Translations under genes and position numbers: made by a program
Source of the DNA: Herpetosiphonaceae bacterium
Lineage (GTDB): Bacteria; Chloroflexota; Chloroflexia; Chloroflexales; Herpetosiphonaceae
DNA: 64,000 nucleotides
Direction: 5' to 3'
Assembly (NCBI GenBank): GCA_026003835.1
Contig: BPHZ01000003.1
Location: 186,001-250,000 of the forward strand
The notes under the pieces: model-generated
What the model was told of the DNA's origin: nothing
What the model saw: the letters and a program-made list of their open reading frames with translations, nothing else
The model's database searches: none
Shown here: one piece after another, positions 36,501 through 43,107 of the stretch
How positions within the stretch are numbered: position 1 is the stretch's first letter
Layout of the letters: the number at the start of each line of letters is the position of its first letter

Positions 36501-36761
36501 ACTGGCAGTCTTTGGCAGTATATTTCCTGGACGGTGTTCTATGGGATCTTCCTGTTGTTTAGTACATCCCGCCCGCAGCTGGATTCCAGAATTGTTCTCT
36601 TCGCAATCGTCGCGGACATCCTCTGGGTTATCGATAGTTTTGCGGTACTGGCGTTTCGCTGGATCCCGTTGACAGCAGTGGGCGCCTGGATCGTCGCAGT
36701 GCAGGCGGGGATCGTGCTGATCTTTGCGCTCCTCCAGATCATTGGCGCATCGCGGCGCTGA
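36501..36761 (+). pseudogene. C-terminal fragment of a small membrane protein
   Basis: Directly after the preceding stop, in the same frame, the sequence reads SLWQYISWTVFYGIFLLFST, then VADILWVIDSFAVLAFRWIP, then IVLIFALLQIIG. That is three membrane helices ending in a stop at 36759-36761. The N-terminal part expected of a four-helix protein is absent and the only starts are internal GTG/ATG codons. It is probably a deletion remnant. Confidence 0.5.
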
Positions 36762-36806
36762 TCCAGCTTCAGGTATGGATGCTCCTATCTCCCAAGTGGT
36801 CGGCCA

Positions 36807-36820
36807 CATCAACGTTGATG
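36807..36820. promoter_or_regulatory. Perfect 14-bp palindrome
   Basis: CATCAACGTTGATG. A candidate regulator-binding site, or the stem of a short hairpin; no promoter is clear beside it. Confidence 0.35.
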
Positions 36821-36830
36821 GGGGTGGTTT

Positions 36831-36856
36831 GGAGGGGCGCAGCCCCTCCAGTTCCC
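36831..36856 (+). terminator. Terminator-like hairpin
   Basis: GGAGGGGC, loop GCA, GCCCCTCC, then a T-rich AGTTCCCTTTT. The stretch 36857-37158 that follows holds no gene I can support. Confidence 0.6.
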
Positions 36857-37158
36857 TTTTCCTCATCTATCTGGAAAGGATTATTTAGGATGCGGCTGTG
36901 GTCGGGAAACTCTTTCCTGAAGGACTCCTGATCCTCTCTCGGGGGATTGATATGATATGCGATAATAGAGGTATGAGTGGCAAGTCGGTAGTCCAGCAAG
37001 CCGCCGCTTCAACCACTCAAGCGCCATAGGGGAGAGGTATCGATCGCTGGAGCAAGCCCGACAGTAGCAACCGCCAGGCCGTCTGTACTCGCAAATAGTT
37101 CGCCTTCCTCGCCTCCATCGTTGGGCCTGTTATCCATCATAAAAAAGGAGTTGTACCT

Positions 37159-37761
37159 ATGTGGTGGTTGGAACTGGTTGAAGACAGAAGAAGGAATAGT
37201 CCATATACGTTTTACGTGCCGTCTAAAAAGGTGCTGGATAAGCTTGCTGTCGGCGATTTTGCCAAGTTAATATTCGCCTTTGAGTCTGATGATCCTCGTG
37301 CGCCGTCTGCTGAGCGAATGTGGGTTCAAATCGAACGTGTAGATGGGAACGAGTTTATAGGTCGTCTTGATAATAAACCGCTATATCTTAAAAGCATTGC
37401 TTATGGCGAAAAGGTGAGATTTAATCATAGCCACATTATCGATACAAATCTCTATGATCCTGAGTCGCAAGATTTCGATACGTATATTTTGAGGTGTCTC
37501 GTTACGAACAGGGTTCTGTACGATGGGGAGCGGGTGGGCTATTTGTATAGAGAAGAGCCCGAGAGCGAGAATGATAGCGGCTGGCGCATCATGGCGGGCG
37601 ATGAAACTGATGAGTATATGGATAACCTGGATCATGTTTCGTATGTGAGCCTTGGCGCTGTTTTAAATCGAGATGATTCCTTCCGCGATCTGCTCGAGTC
37701 TCCACCGGGAAGCCATTACTGCTGGGATAAGCAGACGGCAATGTTTGTGCGATGCGATTGA
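37159..37761 (+). CDS. DUF2314-like plus DUF2185 (Imm33-type) protein
   Basis: 200 residues. Residues about 15-95 resemble DUF2314: MWVQIERVDGNEFIGRLDNK, then IAYGEKVRFNHSHI. Residues about 108-195 match DUF2185/Imm33: CLVTNRVLYDGERVGYLYRE, then DSGWRIMAGDETDEYMDN, then LLESPPGSHYCWD. Imm33 proteins are immunity partners of polymorphic toxins or have housekeeping relatives. AAGGAG (37145-37150) precedes ATG 37159. The gene is AT-richer than neighbours and no toxin is adjacent, suggesting an acquired orphan. Confidence 0.82.
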   Translation: MWWLELVEDRRRNSPYTFYVPSKKVLDKLAVGDFAKLIFAFESDDPRAPSAERMWVQIERVDGNEFIGRLDNKPLYLKSIAYGEKVRFNHSHIIDTNLYDPESQDFDTYILRCLVTNRVLYDGERVGYLYREEPESENDSGWRIMAGDETDEYMDNLDHVSYVSLGAVLNRDDSFRDLLESPPGSHYCWDKQTAMFVRCD

Positions 37762-37830
37762 TAGGTGGCTGCTTTCCCTCCACACCAACTCTCAGGAGTT
37801 CGGGCGTTTATCCTGCGGGTCAGTCAGTAG

Positions 37831-37977
37831 TTGAGGACAATAGCAGAGCTTGAGGCCATGCTGCAGCGCGTGCGAACCGCTGGCGGAACCGTTGATAGCG
37901 CCGATGTCGACGACAGCGAGCGCCCGACGGCGATCGTGCGCGATCCCGATGGCAATACTATCGAACTCGTGCAGTAA
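37831..37977 (+). pseudogene. C-terminal fragment of a VOC/glyoxalase-family protein
   Basis: From TTG 37831 the frame reads IAELEAMLQRVRTAGG and ends IVRDPDGNTIELVQ. That is the last strand-pair signature of vicinal-oxygen-chelate proteins with the terminal Glu ligand. Only about 48 of the usual 120-130 residues are present and no upstream frame supplies the rest. Confidence 0.6.
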
Positions 37978-37982
37978 TCTGT

Positions 37983-38011
37983 TTGACATCTGTGCCACAT
38001 TGGCCTATAAT
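37983..38011 (+). promoter_or_regulatory. Full-consensus sigma70 promoter upstream of ffh
   Basis: TTGACA (37983-37988), 17-bp spacer, TATAAT (38006-38011): both hexamers perfect. The expected start is near 38018. Confidence 0.92.
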
Positions 38012-38017
38012 GCCCTC

Positions 38018-38075
38018 AGTCCGCTGACAGGTGCCTCCCTACGGAACCCGTACCGAGCACCTGGCAGTTTTTTGC
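38018..38075 (+). ncRNA. Short leader RNA ending in an intrinsic terminator (ffh attenuator or small RNA)
   Basis: CAGGTGC (38028-38034) pairs with GCACCTG (38057-38063), with inner hairpin TACGG-AAC-CCGTA (38040-38052), then GCAG and TTTTTT (38068-38073). It sits between the consensus promoter and ATG 38098, so it would give a transcript of about 57 bases or attenuate ffh. It does not show the SRP RNA domain IV signature. Confidence 0.55.
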
Positions 38076-38097
38076 TGTTTTGCGCCAGAGGTGCGCT

Positions 38098-39426
38098 ATG
38101 TTTGAGAGTCTTTCCGATCGTCTTCAAGGAGTCTTTGCAAAGCTGGGCGGCAAGGGCCGTCTGACCGAGGCCGATGTTGAAGCCGGCCTGCGCGAGGTCC
38201 GTCTGGCTCTGCTGGAGGCCGACGTCAACTTTAAGGTTGTCAAAGAGTTTATCGCTCGCGTGCGCGAAAAGGCCGTCGGCGAGGAGGTGCTGCGGAGCCT
38301 GACTCCAGCCCAGCAGGTGGTCAAGATCGTCTACGATGAGCTGGTGCATCTGCTCGGCGACGCGAACGTGCCCATCGCCGATGTGCGTCCCGGCCCGACC
38401 GTGATCATGCTCGTCGGCCTTCAGGGCTCAGGTAAGACGACGACTGCGGCGAAGCTCGCGCTGTGGCTGCGGAAGAAGACGGGGAAGGCGCCGCTGCTGG
38501 TTGCCGGCGATATCTACCGCCCCGCCGCTATTCACCAGCTGCAAACCCTTGGTAAGCAGATCAATGTGCCGGTCTACAGCGAGGGCAATCAGACGCCGCC
38601 GCCTGTGATTGCCGAACATGCTCTGCGTGAAGCGCGCCTCAACGGCTACAGCACGGTTATTCTCGATACCGCCGGTCGTCTTCAGATCGATGACCGGCTT
38701 ATGGCCGAGCTTGAGGAGATCCGCGCGCGCGTACCCGTCCACGAGACGCTGCTGATCGTCGACGCAATGATCGGCCAGGAGGCGGTGAAGGTCGCCGAGG
38801 AGTTCCACCGGCGCGTACCGCTGAGCGGCATCATCATGACGAAGGTTGATGGCGATGCCCGCGGCGGAGCGGCGCTCTCCGCGCGCCATGTCACCGGTGT
38901 GCCGATCAAGTTTCTGGCGACAGGCGAGAAGACCGACGCCCTTGAAGCCTTCCACCCCGAGCGCCTGGCTACCCGTATCCTGGGTATGGGCGATATGCTG
39001 ACGCTGATCGAGCGCGCGGAGGAGGTCTACGATAAAGATCAGGCCAAGAAGCTTGAGAAGAAGATGCGCAAGGGGGAGTTTGACTTCGATGACTTCCTCA
39101 ACAGCATGCGCCAGATGCGTAAGATGGGCCCGCTCCAGCAACTGTTGAGCATGATCCCCGGCATGGGCCAGTTGAGCAAGATGGACGAGCTGGTCGATGA
39201 GAAGGAGATCAAGCGGATCGAGGCGATCATCCTCTCGATGACGCTTAAAGAGCGCCGCAACCCGGATATCATCAATATGAGCCGCAGACAGCGCATTGCG
39301 CGCGGCTCTGGTACCAGAATCGAAGATGTGACCGCGCTGATCAAACAGTTCAAAGAGATGCAGCGCATGATGAAGCGCTTCAGCAAAGGCGGAGATCCTC
39401 GTGATTTGCTGAGGATGCTGCGATAA
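38098..39426 (+). CDS. ffh: Signal recognition particle protein Ffh
   Basis: SRP54 GTPase that targets nascent membrane proteins to FtsY and the Sec translocon. 442 residues. N domain about 1-90; G domain with GLQGSGKTTTAAKLA (P-loop), LDTAGR and TKVDGDARGG; M domain from about 300, Met-rich (MRQMRKMGPLQQLLSMIPGM) with RIARGSGTRIEDV. ATG 38098 follows AGAGGTG; an upstream in-frame start at 38080 is less likely. Leads the ffh-rpsP-khpA-rimM cluster. Confidence 0.97.
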   Translation: MFESLSDRLQGVFAKLGGKGRLTEADVEAGLREVRLALLEADVNFKVVKEFIARVREKAVGEEVLRSLTPAQQVVKIVYDELVHLLGDANVPIADVRPGPTVIMLVGLQGSGKTTTAAKLALWLRKKTGKAPLLVAGDIYRPAAIHQLQTLGKQINVPVYSEGNQTPPPVIAEHALREARLNGYSTVILDTAGRLQIDDRLMAELEEIRARVPVHETLLIVDAMIGQEAVKVAEEFHRRVPLSGIIMTKVDGDARGGAALSARHVTGVPIKFLATGEKTDALEAFHPERLATRILGMGDMLTLIERAEEVYDKDQAKKLEKKMRKGEFDFDDFLNSMRQMRKMGPLQQLLSMIPGMGQLSKMDELVDEKEIKRIEAIILSMTLKERRNPDIINMSRRQRIARGSGTRIEDVTALIKQFKEMQRMMKRFSKGGDPRDLLRMLR

Positions 39427-39435
39427 GCGTTCAGG

Positions 39436-39468
39436 TTTCAAGCCGGGATATCCAGTTCCAGCTTGAAA
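39436..39468. repeat. TTTCAAGC/GCTTGAAA hairpin repeat
   Basis: TTTCAAGC (39436-39443) and GCTTGAAA (39461-39468) with a 17-base loop, between ffh and rpsP. Confidence 0.6.
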
Positions 39469-39520
39469 TGTGAGATTTACCCCCTGGTATAGGGATAGTA
39501 TTCAGGAGGAACTAGAGGAA

Positions 39521-39802
39521 ATGGTCCGTATTCGCCTGCGCCGTATGGGCGCCAAGAAGAAGCCTGCCTATCGTCTGGTCGTTGCCGATGCTCGCTCGCC
39601 GCGTGATGGCAAGTTTATCGAGACCGTCGGCCACTACAATCCAATCAGCCAGCCAAAGCAGCTGGTCATCAAAGAGGATCGCGTCCGTTACTGGTTGAGC
39701 GTCGGCGCCCAGCCCTCTGATACAGTTGTGCGTTTGCTCAAGCAAGTTGGTGTGCTCGATGAGCAGGGTAAGGTCCAGCAGCCTCAGGAGCCGGCCGCCT
39801 AA
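39521..39802 (+). CDS. rpsP: 30S ribosomal protein S16
   Basis: 93 residues. [38 protein letters not shown] and [14 protein letters not shown] are canonical S16. ATG 39521 follows AGAGGAA and GGAGGA; a longer frame from 39470 starts in untranslated leader. A Gln/Pro/Ala tail (QQPQEPAA) ends it. Confidence 0.97.
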   Translation: MVRIRLRRMGAKKKPAYRLVVADARSPRDGKFIETVGHYNPISQPKQLVIKEDRVRYWLSVGAQPSDTVVRLLKQVGVLDEQGKVQQPQEPAA

Positions 39803-39808
39803 ATGGGC

Positions 39809-39849
39809 TTCAGGTTTCAAGTTGGAGTTCTCCTCCCTTGAAACCTGAA
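39809..39849. repeat. Perfect 13-bp inverted repeat between rpsP and khpA
   Basis: TTCAGGTTTCAAG (39809-39821) and CTTGAAACCTGAA (39837-39849) with a 15-base loop. It shares TTTCAAG/CTTGAAA words with the copies at 27347 and 39436. It lacks a T-tract, so it is not an obvious terminator. Confidence 0.75.
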
Positions 39850-39874
39850 CCGTGAAACGATAAAGGAGCTCTTT

Positions 39875-40111
39875 ATGGCGATGAAGGATTTGCTGGAGTA
39901 CCTGGCCGGCGAGCTGCTCGGCAGCAGCGAAGGTGTTGAGGTCAAGGTGCGCTCCGGCCGCCATAGTGTTACCCTGGACCTCTACCTGCCTGCAGAAGAG
40001 GCGGGCAAGGTGATTGGCCGCAACGGCCGTGTGATCAGGGCTGTGCGCGATGTGCTCGGCGTCGTTGCGGCGCGAGAGAATAAGCGTGTCCACCTGGAGG
40101 TTCACTCTTGA
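39875..40111 (+). CDS. khpA: KH domain RNA-binding protein KhpA
   Basis: 78 residues, a single type II KH domain. VIGRNGRVIRAVRDVL contains the GxxG RNA-binding loop (GRNG). Family members form KhpA-KhpB complexes that bind many RNAs. AAAGGAG precedes ATG 39875. The TTGA overlap (40108-40111) couples it to rimM. The position between rpsP and rimM is classic. Confidence 0.93.
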   Translation: MAMKDLLEYLAGELLGSSEGVEVKVRSGRHSVTLDLYLPAEEAGKVIGRNGRVIRAVRDVLGVVAARENKRVHLEVHS

Positions 40112-40620
40112 CTCTTCCCGGCGATGATTTTCTATTGATCGGCACCATTGTTGCTCCACACGGCGTGCGCGGCGAGGTAAAGGTCATGTCGGCCACCGAT
40201 CGCCCGGACGCCGTGCGGCGCGTCAAACAGATCTATATTGGTTCTACCTATCGGCTTCTGCACCTGCGCAGATTCGTCGAGCACAAGCCCGGTGTTCTTA
40301 TCCTTGGCTTTGAAGAGGTTCGGACTCGTGAGGAGGCTGAGGCGCTGCGCGGCAGGGAACTGTTTATCGCCGAGTCTGATGCGGCGCCGCTCGAAGAGGA
40401 TGAGTACTTTTTGCACCAGCTCCCCGGTATGGAGGTTGTTACGATTGACGGCGTCTCGATCGGCCGCGTCTCGGAGGTGCTGGTCACAGGCGCCAACGAG
40501 GTGTTGGTGATCAAGGCTGAGCAGCGTGAGGTGCTGGTACCGATGATCAAAGAGGTTGTCAAGCGACTCGACCTCGACGGTGGAGTGATCGAGATCGATC
40601 CGCTCCCCGATATGCTCTAG
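40108..40620 (+). CDS. rimM: Ribosome maturation factor RimM
   Basis: 170 residues. The N-terminal beta-barrel starts FLLIGTIVAPHGVRGEVKVM; the C-terminal PRC barrel has YFLHQLPGMEVVTIDG and VLVPMIKEVVKRLDLDGGVI. It assists 16S rRNA processing and 30S head assembly with S19. TTG start overlapping the khpA stop. The usual downstream trmD is elsewhere (26571). Confidence 0.95.
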   Translation: MTLPGDDFLLIGTIVAPHGVRGEVKVMSATDRPDAVRRVKQIYIGSTYRLLHLRRFVEHKPGVLILGFEEVRTREEAEALRGRELFIAESDAAPLEEDEYFLHQLPGMEVVTIDGVSIGRVSEVLVTGANEVLVIKAEQREVLVPMIKEVVKRLDLDGGVIEIDPLPDML

Positions 40621-40731
40621 CTGGTCTGGGGCGGCAGAAGCGGTTTAACGGATCGTCGTTGACTCGCGAATCTCGCTGTGATAGGATGGAGCAACACCAT
40701 ACTCACCATCCTACCACTCAAGGAGATCGCG

Positions 40732-41931
40732 ATGCTGCGCTGCTGCCGGTACCTGCTCCTGCTGCTGCTGCTCGTTCAAGTCTTCCTCTCCGGCAAGCAA
40801 AGCCTCGCCCAGTCACGCGCGGCGCTCTTCTTCCGGGCGACAGGCCACCATCTTTCCGATACCTATGCTTTTCTCAGCTTCTGGGAGGCACGCGGTGGCG
40901 AGCCTATCCTGGGGCTGCCGATCACGGAGCCGTTCGAGCAGGATGGCGCGATCGTGCAGTATCTTGAGCGGGCGCGGCTTGAATACCATCCCCGCCTGGG
41001 CCTGGTGCTGCTTGGCCGCCTTGGCGCTGAGCGTACGCGCTGGCGGACCTTCCCGGCAGCTCCGTCGGCGCGCCCCAACTCCAGAAGCATCTTCTTTGCA
41101 GAGACCGGTCATACCCTTGCACCGCCCTTTCGGGCCTTTTGGGAGGAGCACGGAGGGCTGGAGGTTTTCGGTTACCCTATCAGCGAGCCTCTGTGGGAAT
41201 CGGCCGGCGGTGGTTTCTACCGTGTGCAGTATTTCGAGCGCGTTCGCCTGGAGTATCACCCTGCCTATAGTGATGAGAAGCAGCGGATCCAGGTGAGCCG
41301 GCTTGGCCTGGAGCTGGCGTTGGCCTTGGACCTCGACCTGACGCCGGTCGCGCCGCAGCCCGGCGCTATTGTGGTTGGCGAGGAGCGACCAGCTGCGAAG
41401 CGTGGTATCTCGCCAGGGAGCGCTGCCACATCTGGCCTTCAACCTGGCGCGCAGCCCATAGCGCAGGCGCCCGCTCTATCTGCTTCCCCATCTCCTGTGG
41501 CCGAGTCTCAGACACCTACGCCTTCGGCCGGTCAGCAGGCACCAGCCTCGCGCTCCGCTGGGACGAAGCGTATCGAGGTGAGCCTTTCGAAGCAGTGGCT
41601 CTACGCCTACGAGGACGATCGGCTGGTTTTCGACGCCCCCGTAGCTACGGGAAAGGATGGCTTCAATACCCCCACCGGCACGTTTGCCATCTACTACAAG
41701 GTGCCTTTGCAGACCATGCGCGGCAACCTTAACGGCGAGTCATGGGAGGTGCCGAACGTTCCACACGCCATGTACTTCAATGGTAGTGTGGCTCTTCATG
41801 GCACCTACTGGCATAATCTCTTCGGCACGGGCACGCGTGTCAGTCACGGTTGCGTCAACCTTGGGCTTGACGATGCCGCGTGGCTCTACGAGTGGGCACC
41901 GATCGGGACTCTTGTGACGGTGTACTACTAG
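40732..41931 (+). CDS. Secreted L,D-transpeptidase (YkuD) with LGFP-like repeats
   Basis: 399 residues. Signal peptide: basic start then LLLLLLLVQVFLSG. Two homologous repeats (residues about 33-105 and 123-200) each hold FF.ATGH/FFAETGH...FWE..GG...(G)(L/Y)PI(T/S)EP, resembling LGFP cell-wall-binding repeats. A Pro/Ser/Ala linker leads to a YkuD domain with HGTYWHNLFGTG and SHGCVNLG; the catalytic Cys is residue 374. It forms or edits 3-3 peptidoglycan cross-links or attaches proteins. AAGGAG precedes ATG 40732. Confidence 0.9.
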   Translation: MLRCCRYLLLLLLLVQVFLSGKQSLAQSRAALFFRATGHHLSDTYAFLSFWEARGGEPILGLPITEPFEQDGAIVQYLERARLEYHPRLGLVLLGRLGAERTRWRTFPAAPSARPNSRSIFFAETGHTLAPPFRAFWEEHGGLEVFGYPISEPLWESAGGGFYRVQYFERVRLEYHPAYSDEKQRIQVSRLGLELALALDLDLTPVAPQPGAIVVGEERPAAKRGISPGSAATSGLQPGAQPIAQAPALSASPSPVAESQTPTPSAGQQAPASRSAGTKRIEVSLSKQWLYAYEDDRLVFDAPVATGKDGFNTPTGTFAIYYKVPLQTMRGNLNGESWEVPNVPHAMYFNGSVALHGTYWHNLFGTGTRVSHGCVNLGLDDAAWLYEWAPIGTLVTVYY

Positions 41932-41980
41932 CCCCGGCGCCATCGTTCATCATTTCGTAACGCTGTCGCTCCGATATCGC

Positions 41981-42009
41981 TTGCATAAGCTGCCTTGATT
42001 TGCTATGCT
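41981..42009 (+). promoter_or_regulatory. Promoter for the TPR/MshEN-like gene
   Basis: TTGCAT (41981-41986), 17-bp spacer, TATGCT (42004-42009) with an extended TG. Confidence 0.7.
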
Positions 42010-42057
42010 GAACATAATGAAGCTGGATGAGGCTGGCATACAATGGAGCAAGGCATC

Positions 42058-42786
42058 ATGATGGAGTCGAAACCACAGGGCTTCACTGAGGCTGTGCAAG
42101 CAGTTCGGCGCGGCGATCGTGAAACTGCCCGGCGTTTGATGCGCCAGGTCATCCTGGAGAATCCCTCCTATGCCCCAGCCTGGCTCTGGATGAGCGGTCT
42201 TGTTGACGACAAGCAGCAGCAGCGCGAGTGTCTTGAGCGCGTGCTGGCCCTGGATCCCACCTGCCAGGCTGCGCGGGATGGGCTGGAGATCTTAAAGCTC
42301 CAGGAAATGCTCGCAGTTACTCCTTCCCCGCCCGAGAGAGAACGCAAACAGGAAGCGCGTAAGCTTGGTACCTATCTGGTCGAGCGCGGCTTTATTACAG
42401 CTGAGCAGCTAGAGGCGGCATTAACCGAGCAGACCAACAGCCTCGGCTACAACGGGCTCCGCGTACCACTAGGCGATATCTTGATCAAGCATGGTTGGCT
42501 TACACCACAAATGTTGGCGACAGCACTGGTGATGCAGCAGAAAGATCGCCTGGCGGTGTTGAACGGCAAACCGCCTCAGCACTTAGGTGAATACCTGGTG
42601 GTTGAGGGCGTAATCTCACCCGATGAGCTTGCTGCTGTTCTCGCAGAACAGGCCCGGCTGCGCCAGTCCGGCCAGTCGCTGCTATTGGGCGAGCTGCTCA
42701 TCCGTTCGGGCTATGTCTCTCCCCAGGTTCTTGAGGAGATGCTGGAGCGACAGCGCGACGATTTCTTCAGCCGCTTTGGCGATTAA
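42058..42786 (+). CDS. TPR plus MshEN/T2SS-E N-terminal-like repeat protein
   Basis: About 242 residues. Residues 5-80 form TPR-like helices (AVQAVRRGDRETARRLMRQV, LEKVLALDP-type ending LERVLALDPTCQAARDGLEI). The rest carries three repeats of the motif G-x-x-L-(V/I)-x-x-G-x-I-(T/S)-x-x-(Q/E)-L, as in LGTYLVERGFITAEQL, LGDILIKHGWLTPQML and LGEYLVVEGVISPDEL. That motif matches the N-terminal domain of type II secretion and pilus ATPases, where it binds c-di-GMP. There is no ATPase domain here. ATG 42058 fits the ribosome site; ATG 42043 is an alternative. Confidence 0.78.
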   Translation: MMESKPQGFTEAVQAVRRGDRETARRLMRQVILENPSYAPAWLWMSGLVDDKQQQRECLERVLALDPTCQAARDGLEILKLQEMLAVTPSPPERERKQEARKLGTYLVERGFITAEQLEAALTEQTNSLGYNGLRVPLGDILIKHGWLTPQMLATALVMQQKDRLAVLNGKPPQHLGEYLVVEGVISPDELAAVLAEQARLRQSGQSLLLGELLIRSGYVSPQVLEEMLERQRDDFFSRFGD

Positions 42787-42813
42787 TGCCGGCAGGCTGA
42801 CAGGCGCACCGCA

Positions 42814-42857
42814 CCCCCTTCGGCTGGGAGCACCTCTGCCGAAGGGGGTCTGCTTTT
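42814..42857 (+). terminator. Strong intrinsic terminator
   Basis: CCCCCTTCGGC (42814-42824) and GCCGAAGGGGG (42838-42848), a perfect 11-bp stem, then TCTGCTTTT. Confidence 0.9.
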
Positions 42858-43022
42858 GGCGCATCAGTGCTCAATCTCTGCCTTACTCCGCCGGTAGTTT
42901 CTCGACGAGCCTCTCAGTGGGTGTGTTCGCTACACTTCTGGATAAGTACGGCGTCCCGCGCCGCCTGCCGCTCGATCTCGGTGCGTTGCGTATCTCCCGG
43001 TCGCAGATCGGCTGCTGTCGTA

Positions 43023-43051
43023 TTGATCCTCCCTTCTGTTTGTGGTACGAT
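43023..43051 (+). promoter_or_regulatory. Promoter for the third M23 gene
   Basis: TTGATC (43023-43028), 17-bp spacer, TACGAT (43046-43051). Confidence 0.6.
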
Positions 43052-43107
43052 AAGCCCACATTCATTCCAGCTTAAATAGATCCCGGTTCACGATCTAGGG
43101 GAGAAGG

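Noticed and set aside
38018..38075. Bacterial SRP RNA (ffs) upstream of ffh
   Set aside because: The hairpin lacks the GGAA tetraloop with the symmetric and asymmetric loop signature of SRP RNA domain IV, and it is too short.
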